Assembly (NCBI GenBank): GCA_963841065.1
Contig: CAWJBI010000004.1
Coordinates: forward strand, 62,001-126,000
DNA length: 64,000 nucleotides
Origin: M0108 sp963841065
Lineage (GTDB): Bacteria > Pseudomonadota > Gammaproteobacteria > Chromatiales > Chromatiaceae
Direction: 5' to 3'
Of this stretch, positions 1 to 8,401 are shown piece after piece (the first letter of the stretch is position 1; each line of letters opens with the position of its first letter). The position numbers and the translations under genes are program-made. The notes under the pieces were generated by a model. That model had not been told where the DNA came from. It searched no databases and saw nothing but the letters and a program-made list of their open reading frames with translations.

Positions 1-1969
1 CGTCGAACATGGCGCGCACCCGGCCGAACTCGGTGCCGGTGACGATCATGTCGCCCTGGCGCAGGGTGCCGGCCTGGACCAGGATGGTCGCCACCGGGCC
101 ACGGCCCTTGTCCAGACTGGATTCGACCACGGCCCCACGAGCGGGACCCGAGATGGGGGCCTTGAGTTCCAGGACCTCCGCCTGCAGCAGCACGGCCTCG
201 AGCAGGTCATCGATGCCCAGGCCCGACTTGGCGGAGACCTTGACCATGATGGTATCGCCGCCCCACTCCTCGGCCACCACCTCGTGCTGGGTCAGCTCCT
301 GCATGACCCGGTCCGGGTTGGCGGCGGGCTTGTCCATCTTATTGATGGCGACCACGATGGGCACCTTGGAGGCGCGGGCGTGCTGGATGGCCTCGACGGT
401 CTGAGGCATGACGCCATCGTCCGCCGCCACCACCAGAATGACGATGTCCGTGACCTGGGCGCCGCGGGCCCGCATGGCCGAGAAGGCGGCGTGACCCGGG
501 GTATCCAGGAAGGAGACCATGCCCCGACCCGTCTTGACGTGATAGGCGCCGATGTGCTGGGTGATACCACCGGCCTCGCCCGCCGCCACCTTGGTGCGGC
601 GGATGTAATCCAGGAGGGAGGTCTTGCCGTGATCGACGTGGCCCATGATGGTCACCACGGGCGGGCGCGCCACCTGGGCCATCTCGCCCAGTTCCCGCTC
701 CAGTTCGAGCATGAGGGCGTCCTCGACGCTCTCGCGCTTGGCGGCAACGGCCTTATGACCCATCTCCTCCACCAGCAGGGTGGCGGTATCCGCGTCCAGT
801 GACTGGTTGATGGTGACCGCCAGGCCCTGCTTGAACAGTTCCCGGATAACATCCGTCACCTTGGCGGACATGCGCGAGGCCAGTTCGCCGACGGTGATGG
901 ACGGGGGAATCTCAACCTCGCGCACCACCTTCATGGTGGGACGCTGGAAGCCATGCTTATCCTGTAACTGGGGTTTGCCGAGGCGCTTTTTGCGCCGCAC
1001 GCGACCACCCGGGGCAGTGGCGCCCGGCTCCTCCTCGTACTCGGCCTGGGGCAGGATGATGACATCGCGATCCCGCAGGGAATCCTTGCGCGCCGCCTTC
1101 TTGACGGAACGCTCCTTCTCGGTGGCCTCGGCGCGCGGCTTGACCACCTTGATGGGCTTGGCCTCGACCTTGACGCCCTCCTTGCGGGCCTTGGGCCGGG
1201 CCGTGACTTCTTCCTCTTCCTCGACCTCGATTTCCTCCTCGCCGACGGGCTCCTCCAGGCGGGCCTTGGCCTCCGCCTCGGCGCGGCGGCGGACCTCTTC
1301 CTCCGCCAGGCGGCGGGCCTCGGCCTCGGCCTGACGGCGCATCTCCTCCTCGGCGCGACGGCGAGCCTCGTCCTCGCGCGCCTGGCGCTCCTGGTCTTCC
1401 TGGTCGGCGAAGCGACGGGTCTCCACCTCGGCGCGTCGGGCCTCCAGCTCGCCGCGGCGGCGAGACTCATCGAGACGGGTACGTGGGGGTTCCACACGAC
1501 GCCGCAGATCAGGGGCGGCGGCGGGCGTTGGCCGGGTGGGGACCGGAGGCGGCGCCTCCTGGACCGGTGGCGGTGGCGGCGGGGCCTCGGCCTCGCTCAC
1601 CTCGCCCGTACCGGGACGTTTGACGTAAATGCGCTTCTTGCGCACCTCGACGCTGACCGTCTTGGCGCGGATGGCCGGCGCGGGGGCCCGGGTGCCTCCG
1701 CCGGCGGGGCGGGGCGAGGACGCCGGCTGGCGCAACTCGCTGACGGACTTGCGCTGCAGGGTAACGCGACTGGGTGCCCCGCTGGCCTCCGTCGCATCCT
1801 GCTTGCCGTGACTGCGCCGCAGGTAGGTCAGGAGTTGCACCTTTTCCTGCTCGCTGAGCTGAGCGTCCCCATCGGCGACGATGATGCCCGCTTCCTTCAA
1901 CTGGGTCATCAGACGATCGACCGGGATACCCACGATTCCGGCGAGATGTTTAACCGTAACTTCACTCAT
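1..1969 (-). CDS. infB: Translation initiation factor IF-2 (partial, C-terminus outside window)
   Basis: IF-2 is the GTPase that brings initiator fMet-tRNA to the 30S subunit. The start is the ATG at 1967-1969 (MSEVTVKHLAGIVG), an IF2_N domain. It is followed by a long charged, Ala/Pro/Arg/Glu-rich linker (about residues 100-300), a second IF2_N domain, and the G domain. The G1 motif GHVDHGKTSLL lies near 615-650, G3 as DTPGH and G4 as NKMDK. About 656 codons are inside the window and the frame is open to the edge. The gene is last of rimP-nusA-infB, 18 bases after nusA. Identity is secure. Confidence 0.97.
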   Translation of the reverse strand, partial: MSEVTVKHLAGIVGIPVDRLMTQLKEAGIIVADGDAQLSEQEKVQLLTYLRRSHGKQDATEASGAPSRVTLQRKSVSELRQPASSPRPAGGGTRAPAPAIRAKTVSVEVRKKRIYVKRPGTGEVSEAEAPPPPPPVQEAPPPVPTRPTPAAAPDLRRRVEPPRTRLDESRRRGELEARRAEVETRRFADQEDQERQAREDEARRRAEEEMRRQAEAEARRLAEEEVRRRAEAEAKARLEEPVGEEEIEVEEEEEVTARPKARKEGVKVEAKPIKVVKPRAEATEKERSVKKAARKDSLRDRDVIILPQAEYEEEPGATAPGGRVRRKKRLGKPQLQDKHGFQRPTMKVVREVEIPPSITVGELASRMSAKVTDVIRELFKQGLAVTINQSLDADTATLLVEEMGHKAVAAKRESVEDALMLELERELGEMAQVARPPVVTIMGHVDHGKTSLLDYIRRTKVAAGEAGGITQHIGAYHVKTGRGMVSFLDTPGHAAFSAMRARGAQVTDIVILVVAADDGVMPQTVEAIQHARASKVPIVVAINKMDKPAANPDRVMQELTQHEVVAEEWGGDTIMVKVSAKSGLGIDDLLEAVLLQAEVLELKAPISGPARGAVVESSLDKGRGPVATILVQAGTLRQGDMIVTGTEFGRVRAMFD

Positions 1970-1987
1970 TCGGTGTGGCCTCCGCCG

Positions 1988-3493
1988 TTAGACGCTCGCC
2001 GCCTCGGTAAACCAAGGTTCGCGCGCCTTCATAATCAATTGGGCTGCCCGCTCCCCGTCGATGCCGGCGGCTTCCACCAGCTCATCCACGGACTGCTCGG
2101 CAAGGTCGTCCATGGTCAGGATGCCGTGACTGGCCAGGGTGTAGGCGAGGGCCTCGTCCACGCCCTCCATGGCCAGCAGGTCCGCCGCCGGTTCCTTGAC
2201 CAGGGTCTCCTCGCTGGCGATGGCGCGGGTCAGGAGGGCATCCTTGGCGCTCTCGCGCAACTGGTTGACCAGATCCTCGTCGAACTCGGCGATGGCCAAC
2301 ATCTCGGCCAGGGGGACAAAGGCCACCTCGTCGATGCTGGTGAAGCCCTCCTCGACCAGCACCAAGGCCACCTCCTCGTCGATGTTGAGCTGTTCCATGA
2401 AGCTTTCCAGCAGCTTACGGGACTCCTGCTCGCTCTTGGACGCCGCATCCGACTCGTTCATGACATTCAGTTGCCAGCCGGTGAGCTGGCTGGCGAGGCG
2501 CACATTCTGACCACCGCGACCGATGGCCTGGGACAGATTCTCCTCCTTGACCGCCACATCCATGCTGTTGGCGTCCTCGTCGATGACGATGGAGACCACA
2601 TCCGCCGGGGACATGGCGTTGATGACGAACTGGGCCGGATTCTCGTTCCAGAGGATGATATCCACCCGCTCGCCGTTGAGTTCGTTGGAGACGGCCTGCA
2701 CCCGGGAGCCGCGCATGCCGACGCAGGCGCCCACCGGGTCGATGCGGGGGTCGCGGCTGCGCACCGCGATCTTGGCCCGCGCGCCCGGGTCCCGGGCAGC
2801 GCCCAGGATCTCGATGACACCCTCGCCCACCTCCGGGACCTCCAGCTTGAAGAGCTCGATCAGGAGTTCCGGCCGGGTGCGGCTGACAAACAATTGGGGG
2901 CCGCGGGGCTGGGCGCTGACCTCGTAGAGATAGCCGCGCAGCCGGTCACCGGGGCGCACGGACTCCCGGGGAATGACCTGGTCACGGGGAATGAGGGCCT
3001 CGGCGGTACCGCCCATATCCAGAATGATGGTGCCACGTTCGGCCTTCTTGACCAGGCCCGTCACCAGTTCACCCTTGCGCTGCTCGTAGGACTCGACCAC
3101 CTTGGCGCGTTCGGCGTCGCGCACCTTCTGCACGATGACCTGCTTGGCGGCCTGGGCGGCGATCCGGCCACCCAACTCGATATCAATGGCGTCCTCGACG
3201 ACATCTCCCACTTGCAGGGCGGCATCCCGGGCCTTGGCCTCGGTCAGGGCGATCTGGGCGTCGGGATTCTCCAGACTGGCCCCCTCCTCGGGGTCCTCGA
3301 CCACCTCCCAGCGGCGGAAGGCGTGGTATTCGCCGGTGGTGCGATCGATGGCCACGCGGGCATCCGACTCACCGCCGAGCTTCTTTCGCGTAGCCGAGGC
3401 CAGGGCCGCCTCCATGGCGTCGAAGATGACCTCCTTAGGCACATCCTTCTCATTCGAGACGGCCTCGACGACTAACAGGATTTCTTTACTCAT
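1988..3493 (-). CDS. nusA: Transcription termination/antitermination factor NusA
   Basis: NusA binds RNA polymerase and nascent RNA and modulates pausing, intrinsic termination and rRNA antitermination. The 501-residue product starts MSKEILLVVEAVSNEK and shows the N-terminal polymerase-binding domain, an S1 domain (about 130-200), two KH domains (GACVGMRGSRVQ; later IGRGGQNVRLAS) and two acidic C-terminal helix-hairpin-helix repeats. The length matches the E. coli type (495 aa). It sits 14 bases after rimP and just upstream of infB, the classical operon. Two intrinsic terminators in the operon leader (3983-4085) would allow NusA to control its own synthesis; this last point is inference. Confidence 0.97.
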   Translation of the reverse strand: MSKEILLVVEAVSNEKDVPKEVIFDAMEAALASATRKKLGGESDARVAIDRTTGEYHAFRRWEVVEDPEEGASLENPDAQIALTEAKARDAALQVGDVVEDAIDIELGGRIAAQAAKQVIVQKVRDAERAKVVESYEQRKGELVTGLVKKAERGTIILDMGGTAEALIPRDQVIPRESVRPGDRLRGYLYEVSAQPRGPQLFVSRTRPELLIELFKLEVPEVGEGVIEILGAARDPGARAKIAVRSRDPRIDPVGACVGMRGSRVQAVSNELNGERVDIILWNENPAQFVINAMSPADVVSIVIDEDANSMDVAVKEENLSQAIGRGGQNVRLASQLTGWQLNVMNESDAASKSEQESRKLLESFMEQLNIDEEVALVLVEEGFTSIDEVAFVPLAEMLAIAEFDEDLVNQLRESAKDALLTRAIASEETLVKEPAADLLAMEGVDEALAYTLASHGILTMDDLAEQSVDELVEAAGIDGERAAQLIMKAREPWFTEAASV

Positions 3494-3507
3494 TCATTAA
3501 TCCGGAA

Positions 3508-3972
3508 TCAGAATTCAGGGACCAGCCGCGCGGACTCGATCGTGGCCAGGGGCAGCTCCCGGACGGCGCCCTCGACTTCCAGCCGCAGGCGGTCGCCCTC
3601 GACCCCGGCCAGCAGGCCCTCGAAGTTACGCCGGCCCTCCAGTTTGACGCCGAGGCGCACCTTGGCCCGCCGGCCGCGGAAGCGTTCGTAATGCTCGACG
3701 CCGAAGAGGGGCCGATCCAGCCCGGGGGAGGAGACCTCCAGGTCGTAATGGCCCGGGATGGGATCCTCCACTTCCAGCACGCCGCTGAGTTGGTGGCTGA
3801 CGGCCGAGCAATCGTCCAGGTTGATCCCCTGCTCGGCGTCGATATAGACGCGCAGAATGGAACCACCATGGCTGCCGCCGTGCGGCAAATGCTCCACGCC
3901 GACCAGTTCGTAGCCCATGGGCTCCACCACCGACCGGGCCAGATCCACCAATTTGTGTGCCGAATGCGTCAT
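3508..3972 (-). CDS. rimP: Ribosome maturation factor RimP
   Basis: RimP assists 30S subunit maturation. The product of 154 residues begins MTHSAHKLVDLARSVVEPMG at the ATG 3970-3972. An upstream in-frame extension exists, but it runs through the leader terminator and is rejected. The core contains the family pattern YELVGVEH, LRVYIDAEQGI, and LEVSSPGLDRPL. First gene of rimP-nusA-infB, preceded by only about 11 bases after the U-tract of the proximal terminator, so that hairpin sits next to the ribosome binding region. Confidence 0.95.
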   Translation of the reverse strand: MTHSAHKLVDLARSVVEPMGYELVGVEHLPHGGSHGGSILRVYIDAEQGINLDDCSAVSHQLSGVLEVEDPIPGHYDLEVSSPGLDRPLFGVEHYERFRGRRAKVRLGVKLEGRRNFEGLLAGVEGDRLRLEVEGAVRELPLATIESARLVPEF

Positions 3973-3982
3973 CCACCGCCGT

Positions 3983-4009
3983 AAAACAAAAAATGGGCCA
4001 ATTGGCCCA
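3983..4009 (-). terminator. Leader-proximal intrinsic terminator before rimP
   Basis: On the minus strand a perfect 16-base palindrome TGGGCCAATTGGCCCA (3994-4009) gives a 6-bp GC-rich stem with an AATT loop, followed by T6-G-T4 (3993-3983). It lies inside the transcription unit, 11 bases before the rimP start, so it must be read through for nusA and infB expression. An upstream hairpin with CACTCG/CGAGTG arms (about 4008-4042) shares two bases with the terminator stem and could compete with it. Confidence 0.75.
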
Positions 4010-4062
4010 CTCGCTGCGGGTCGCCCCCCGAACGAGTGTGCCCGTCCAGGCAACGACAAACC

Positions 4063-4085
4063 AAAAAAAACCCCGTTGTCGGGGT
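4063..4085 (-). terminator. Distal leader terminator of the rimP operon
   Basis: On the minus strand the stem ACCCCG/CGGGGT (4070-4075 with 4080-4085) and a four-base loop precede a run of eight T (4070-4063). It lies about 45 bases after the inferred transcription start, so a terminated leader RNA of roughly 65 nt is predicted. No tRNA cloverleaf is seen between promoter and terminator, unlike the metY-rimP arrangement of enterics. Confidence 0.75.
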
Positions 4086-4135
4086 CCTGCCTGCGTCCAG
4101 GGGTTCCGGACGGAACCTCTGCTCCAATCCGTGTG

Positions 4136-4164
4136 ATAATACGGTTTCCCAGGGCTCAGGGCAA
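4136..4164 (-). promoter_or_regulatory. Sigma70-type promoter of rimP-nusA-infB
   Basis: On the minus strand TTGCCC (4164-4159) and TATTAT (4141-4136) are separated by exactly 17 bases, a good sigma70 match (4/6 and 5/6). Transcription would begin near 4129 and give a leader of about 157 nt that contains two terminators. Confidence 0.65.
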
Positions 4165-4232
4165 GCAAAAACCCCGCCCGTCATTAGCCGCCTCATGGCC
4201 AGCCAGCCTCCGCCCACGCGACGACCAACCCG

Positions 4233-4778
4233 ATGACCCTGCCCAGCCCCCCGCCGCCCCTGCCCCTGGATCGCCTGATCATGCTGGCGCGGTCGCGCAC
4301 CCAAGAGCTGTTGGGCGAGGCGGCGCGGCATTTCGGCCTGAAGGCGCCCCAGACGGAGATCCGTTTCGATCTGCGCGGCCGCGGCGCGGGACAGGTCCGC
4401 CGACAAACGGTTGGGGTCTGGCTGGTGCGTTATAACCCCGTCCTGCTGGGACGTCATGGCGAGGACTTCCTGGCCCGAACCGTCCCCCACGAGGTGGCCC
4501 ACATCCTGGCCTTCCGCCGTCACGGCCTTGGCATCCAGCCCCATGGCCCCGAGTGGCGGGCCATGATGCAACTCTTCGGGGTCGCCCCCGAACGCTGCCA
4601 TGACTTCGACGTCAGCGGCCTCCAGACCCGCACCCTCAACCGCTACCCCTACCAATGCGGCTGCCGGTCCCACCTGCTGACCAGCATCCGCCACCATCGC
4701 ATCCTGCGCGGTCAGCGCTACCTGTGCGGCGCCTGCGGACAGGCCCTGGAACTGGCGCGGGAGGGGCACAAGGCCTGA
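4233..4778 (+). CDS. sprT: SprT-like zinc metalloprotease
   Basis: SprT-family proteins are zinc-dependent peptidases related to the eukaryotic DNA-protein crosslink protease SPRTN; the bacterial role is not well defined. The 181-residue product has the HEVAH zinc/catalytic motif at residues 86-90, a third likely ligand H104, and a C-terminal zinc ribbon (C142, C144, C165, C168). The proline-rich N-terminus leaves the exact start uncertain: no clear ribosome binding site is visible before 4233. It is divergent from the rimP operon and convergent with metA, which ends 5 bases away. Confidence 0.88.
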   Translation: MTLPSPPPPLPLDRLIMLARSRTQELLGEAARHFGLKAPQTEIRFDLRGRGAGQVRRQTVGVWLVRYNPVLLGRHGEDFLARTVPHEVAHILAFRRHGLGIQPHGPEWRAMMQLFGVAPERCHDFDVSGLQTRTLNRYPYQCGCRSHLLTSIRHHRILRGQRYLCGACGQALELAREGHKA

Positions 4779-4783
4779 TCGCC

Positions 4784-5857
4784 TCAGCGGCCAAACAGCC
4801 TCAAGGGGTCGGAGGGGTCCACCCCCGGCATGAAGGGCAGCCGGCGGTCGCTGTGGGTGATCTGATAGATGACGCCCATCCAGTTACCTACCACCCCTTC
4901 CGCCGTGTCGTGCCAGGTATTGTCGAGGGAGAGGGCGATGCGCGCCTCCGGGACCTGGGGGGCGAGCTGACCGCGGTCAAGGGCGGTGAGAATGCGGGTG
5001 CGGTGTTCCTCCAGGATGGCGCGGTCGCGCAACCGAATGTAGTTCTCCGGAAAGGGAGGATAATCCCGCCGTTCGCGGGCGACAAAGCGCTTGACCTCGC
5101 GCTGGTACTCCTTGAGGAGGGAGACGGTGTCGTACTCCGGATGCCCCTGAAAGAAGACCAGGCGGAAGCCGTCCTCGCTAACCGCCAGATGCACCCCCGC
5201 CTCGTCGCTCTCCGCCAGGACCCGCAGCCCGGCTGCGTCGAATTGCCGCCGGCCGATCTCATTGAAGCGGGAGTGCGGCACGTCGAAGAGGGTATTGACG
5301 TTCGCCACCAGGGGGTGGGCGCGGTCCACGACCCGATGCGGATAAACCCCCCACCGCTTGCGCGGCAGGCCGTAACGTCGTTGGCCATAGCGAAACTGGA
5401 GGACGGCATGGGTGGCGAGGCAGGAACAGAGGGTGGAGGTGACGTTCTCCATCGCCCAGTCCACGACCTGGATGAGGGGCTCCCAGAAGGCCTCGTTCGA
5501 CAGGTCGGGCTGGGTGACATTGGCGCCGGTGATGATGAGGGCATCCAGGCCATCCTCGCGGATGCGCTCGAAGGGCTGGTAATAACGCTGGATGTGGGCC
5601 CGGGCCTCGGCCTTGCGTGGCAGGGCCTCGAGACTGAAGGGGTGAACGTAAAACTGGGCGATCTGATTGCTTTGGCCGACGAGGCGGAAAAACTGGCGCT
5701 CGGTCGCCGCCAGGGCGGAGTCCGGCATCATGTTGCACAGGCCGATGTGCAGTTCGCGGATGTCCTGATGGTGGGCTCGGGCCGGGTCCAGGATGTTCTG
5801 CCCCTCGGCGCGCAGGCGCTCGAAGGTCGGCAGGTCGTTATGGGCGACGATAGGCAT
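4784..5857 (-). CDS. metA: Homoserine O-succinyltransferase (MetA family)
   Basis: This enzyme acylates L-homoserine, the first committed step of methionine synthesis, in the cytoplasm. In the 357-residue product the probable acyl-cysteine nucleophile is C146 in CSCLATHAVLQFRYG. The catalytic His/Glu pair is H239 and E241 in FFQGHPEYD, as in the E. coli enzyme. The N-terminus (about 30 residues before ELHIGLCNMMPDSA) resembles MetA-type rather than MetX-type enzymes. Whether succinyl- or acetyl-CoA is used cannot be read from the sequence by eye. It follows the P-loop ATPase gene by 44 bases and probably shares its transcript. Confidence 0.9.
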   Translation of the reverse strand: MPIVAHNDLPTFERLRAEGQNILDPARAHHQDIRELHIGLCNMMPDSALAATERQFFRLVGQSNQIAQFYVHPFSLEALPRKAEARAHIQRYYQPFERIREDGLDALIITGANVTQPDLSNEAFWEPLIQVVDWAMENVTSTLCSCLATHAVLQFRYGQRRYGLPRKRWGVYPHRVVDRAHPLVANVNTLFDVPHSRFNEIGRRQFDAAGLRVLAESDEAGVHLAVSEDGFRLVFFQGHPEYDTVSLLKEYQREVKRFVARERRDYPPFPENYIRLRDRAILEEHRTRILTALDRGQLAPQVPEARIALSLDNTWHDTAEGVVGNWMGVIYQITHSDRRLPFMPGVDPSDPLRLFGR

Positions 5858-5901
5858 CTGATGGGTCTCGCGATGGCAGGGGCTGGTCTCGGCGATGACC
5901 G

Positions 5902-6747
5902 TCAGCCCTTGCGGGCGATGGCCTGCTCGATGAGTTCGAGAAAATCGCGCTCGTCGCGGACCCGGGCCACCTCGGGGGAGGCCACGGTATAGCCATGGGG
6001 CGCGGCGATGGCCTCGTAACGCGGCACGCGAGAATGGAAGAGGCGCGGAAAGACCCAGCGCGTGAAGTCGTTCGGGTCGATCTCCGCCACATAGTCCAGA
6101 TGGTACTCGGCCAGGTAGTCGCTCACGGCGGCGGCGAGGAATTTAGGCCGGTAATAGAGTGGTTTGGGATCGGCCTGAGCGCGCTCGATGAGCTTGATCT
6201 CGTCCTCCTCCGGCACCTGGATGTAGAGGATGAGGCTCTCGTCCGCCAGCAGGTCGATCACCCGGGGCTCGTCGAGCTCGCAGAGGGAACCACCCACGTC
6301 GTTGACCAGGTGGCGGTAGCCATAGATCTCCCGCGCCTTACATTTGAAGTCGGGCACGTCCATCATGGCCGCGATCTCCGCCTGGCGGTACAGGGCCTGG
6401 CGGCGGTTGAACTCCTCCAGTCCCAGGCCGCCCAGCTCGGGATCGCCCAGCTTGCCGACAAAGCCCAACACCGGCCCCAGGTCATCGACCTTGATGTTGT
6501 TACGGATAAAGATCCAATCCTGGCGCAGCAGGTCGCGCAGGAAGGGCACCTGCATGGCCTGCCCCTTGATGAGGTCCAGGATATGCTCGTCCAGGTAGCG
6601 GGTGCCGATACGGTAATCCCCGGAATAGTGAAACCAGTCCTGCCGGCGCAGGATGCCGGAGAGGTAGGTCTTGCCCACCCCGGACATCCCCAGCAGGGTG
6701 ATGCACTTGTTGTCCCAGGCGCGAAAGGCTTCGACGGTCAACTTCAC
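5902..6747 (-). CDS. P-loop ATPase upstream of metA, function unknown
   Basis: A 281-residue cytoplasmic protein with a Walker A motif GMSGVGKT at about residues 20-27, immediately after a short N-terminal strand (CITLL). The rest, rich in Asp, Arg and Leu, resembles nucleoside/shikimate-kinase-like P-loop proteins (a later ILYIQVPEEDE strand could be the Walker B region), but I cannot name a family. It is the first gene of a likely two-gene unit with metA (44-base gap), which suggests a link to methionine or sulfur metabolism; that is inference only. Frame is intact. Confidence 0.8.
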   Translation of the reverse strand: MKLTVEAFRAWDNKCITLLGMSGVGKTYLSGILRRQDWFHYSGDYRIGTRYLDEHILDLIKGQAMQVPFLRDLLRQDWIFIRNNIKVDDLGPVLGFVGKLGDPELGGLGLEEFNRRQALYRQAEIAAMMDVPDFKCKAREIYGYRHLVNDVGGSLCELDEPRVIDLLADESLILYIQVPEEDEIKLIERAQADPKPLYYRPKFLAAAVSDYLAEYHLDYVAEIDPNDFTRWVFPRLFHSRVPRYEAIAAPHGYTVASPEVARVRDERDFLELIEQAIARKG

Positions 6748-6832
6748 GGCAATGGCTCCTTGGCCGGCGGAAAGAAGGGGCGAAGGGGGAGGATTTTACG
6801 CCATACCCCCAGGGGGTCGATACGGGCCCGCG

Positions 6833-7576
6833 CTAGGCCCCCACGCCGATCAGGGCGGTCAGGAGGCGCTGGATGGGATCGACGCAGGCCGCCATGTTGG
6901 CCTCGAGTTCGGAGAAGGCGATCTCCCCTTCCGCCTTGCCGGCCGCCCAGTTGACGACATAGGCCAGGCAGGCGTAGCAGAGCCCCAGCTCCCGGGCCAG
7001 GGCCGCCTCGGGCATACCGGTCATGCCGACGAGGTCGCAGCCATCGCGCTCCATGCGGCGGATCTCGGCAGCAGTCTCAAGGCGCGGACCCTGGGTCACG
7101 CCATGGGTGCCCCCGTCCACCATGGCGATGCCGGCCGCCCGCGCCAGCCGCAGCAGATCGGCACGCAGGGCCTCGCAATAGGGCCGGGTGAAGTCGATAT
7201 GGACTACCCCCGCCTCGCCGCCCTCGTGGAAGGTCTGGTCACGGCCATGGGTATAGTCGATGAGGTGATCCGGGGCCACCAGTAACCGGGGGCCATAGGC
7301 GGCATGGATACCGCCCACCGCCGCCAGCCCCACCACCCGCTCGGCCCCCAGGGACTTGAGGGCCCAGATGTTGGCGCGGTAGTTGACCGCGTGGGGTGGG
7401 ATCCGATGCTGCAAGCCATGACGGGACAAGAAGAGGAAGTCCCCGCCCGCGAGTCGGCCCCGCTGGATGGGGGCGGAGGGCTGGCCATAGGGGGTCTCGG
7501 GGCAGGCCTCTCCCAAGAACTCCATTCCGGGCAGGCTGGCAAAGCCCGATCCCCCGATGACGGCAATATGGCTCAT
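6833..7576 (-). CDS. S-methyl-5'-thioinosine / methylthioadenosine phosphorylase
   Basis: A 247-residue purine nucleoside phosphorylase of the MTAP/PNP family. It begins MSHIAVIGGSGF, carries the phosphate-binding SRHG segment, the NYRANIWALKSLG helix and the substrate-site region MVDGGTHGVTQGPRLET and GMTGMPEA. These enzymes salvage methylthio-nucleosides from polyamine synthesis. In Pseudomonas the homologue next to nagZ is specific for methylthioinosine. Clustering here with HPRT and nagZ supports that reading, though substrate choice is inferred. A longer in-frame extension to 7996 overlaps the hemerythrin gene and the terminator and is rejected; the ATG at 7574-7576 is used. Confidence 0.88.
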   Translation of the reverse strand: MSHIAVIGGSGFASLPGMEFLGEACPETPYGQPSAPIQRGRLAGGDFLFLSRHGLQHRIPPHAVNYRANIWALKSLGAERVVGLAAVGGIHAAYGPRLLVAPDHLIDYTHGRDQTFHEGGEAGVVHIDFTRPYCEALRADLLRLARAAGIAMVDGGTHGVTQGPRLETAAEIRRMERDGCDLVGMTGMPEAALARELGLCYACLAYVVNWAAGKAEGEIAFSELEANMAACVDPIQRLLTALIGVGA

Positions 7577-7627
7577 GGCTGACGGACCTCGCATACAGGG
7601 ACCAGGGAGTGTAGCCAAGGCCAGGCG

Positions 7628-7662
7628 AAAAAAAAACCGGCGCGGGTGGCCCGACGCCGGTT
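7628..7662 (-). terminator. Intrinsic terminator after the hemerythrin-like gene
   Basis: On the minus strand ACCGGCG and CGCCGGT arms (7636-7662, with a slightly imperfect loop region) are followed by nine T (7636-7628). It closes the 7728-8171 gene and separates it from the phosphorylase gene. Confidence 0.85.
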
Positions 7663-7727
7663 GGGGAAGAGCAGGTAGAGGATCGGGAGGGCTGGGGTGC
7701 GCGGCCAAGGGCTGCGGGGACGCCCAG

Positions 7728-8171
7728 CTAGGCCCGGCTCTCCTGAAAGAGCCCGATCTCCACCAGCTTGGGAAACAGCACCTGATTCTCGCGATCGATG
7801 CGCTCGGCAACCATGCGGAATACCGCATGGCTCTCGCGCATGAAGTCCTCGGTAAAGTTGAAGTCGCAGTTCTTGAGCCACTTTCTGTGATACTCATCGA
7901 AGGTCTGCCGCAGGGGTCTTTCGCCGCTGATGAAGCCCCAGGCGATGGACTTGACCCGGGGATCCTCGTGGATGAGCAGAGAGGGATAGACGCCACGATC
8001 CTCCTCGCTCAGATGCTCCTTGACCTTGCTGCCCAATTCGCACAGCAGCAAGTAGGCCGTCTTGGCGTTGGGGCGAATCTGCAGCATCTCGGGGGTTAAC
8101 AATTGCTGCAAGTCCTCGATCATTTGCAGCAAGTCCGTATGGCGATTGCGGTAATGGGCTAGATCAAGCAT
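7728..8171 (-). CDS. Hemerythrin-like HHE-domain protein
   Basis: A 147-residue protein built of the helices expected of a hemerythrin-like four-helix bundle. Candidate di-iron ligands are H11, H53 in VKEHLSEED, E57, H95 in EYHRKW, and a C-terminal E/FPKL helix (ENQVLFPKLVE). Proteins of this type bind oxygen or nitric oxide or serve in iron/redox stress; the ligand here is not known. A strong Shine-Dalgarno (GAGGAGG) precedes the ATG at 8171. It has its own promoter (8285-8313) and its own terminator (7628-7662), so it is monocistronic. Confidence 0.8.
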   Translation of the reverse strand: MLDLAHYRNRHTDLLQMIEDLQQLLTPEMLQIRPNAKTAYLLLCELGSKVKEHLSEEDRGVYPSLLIHEDPRVKSIAWGFISGERPLRQTFDEYHRKWLKNCDFNFTEDFMRESHAVFRMVAERIDRENQVLFPKLVEIGLFQESRA

Positions 8172-8284
8172 GGGACCCTCCTCGCGGTCTCGTAATTATT
8201 TTATGGGCGGTGGTATACGCGGATCACCCTGACCCGTCCGATCCATGCACGACATGGAACGGAGGCGCGTGGCCGCATACCGCT

Positions 8285-8313
8285 TCAATAATTGAAAACC
8301 TCAAAAAAGTCAA
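8285..8313 (-). promoter_or_regulatory. Promoter of the hemerythrin-like gene with a palindrome over -10
   Basis: On the minus strand TTGACT (8313-8308) and TATTGA (8290-8285) are spaced by 17 bases. The -10 element overlaps a near-perfect 13-base palindrome TTCAATAATTGAA (8284-8296), a possible operator. The surrounding 8280-8350 stretch is much more AT-rich than the rest of the region. Confidence 0.5.
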
Positions 8314-8401
8314 CAACCATTTAATTGCATTAGCTTTTCCTTAATTTATCATTTTCTGGCCGGCCAGCTCCAGACCCGGCTCCCTCCCCGAAACCAGCGC
8401 C

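Noticed and set aside
1808..3475. Long plus-strand ORF (555 codons) opposite nusA
   Set aside because: It is antisense to a perfect nusA and has the low-complexity His/Gly/Leu composition of GC-rich shadow frames.
4010..4130. A metY-like initiator tRNA ahead of rimP, as in enterics
   Set aside because: No cloverleaf or CAT anticodon loop can be drawn between the promoter and the terminators.
5858..5901. SAM riboswitch before metA
   Set aside because: The gap to the upstream gene is only 44 bases and shows no such structure.
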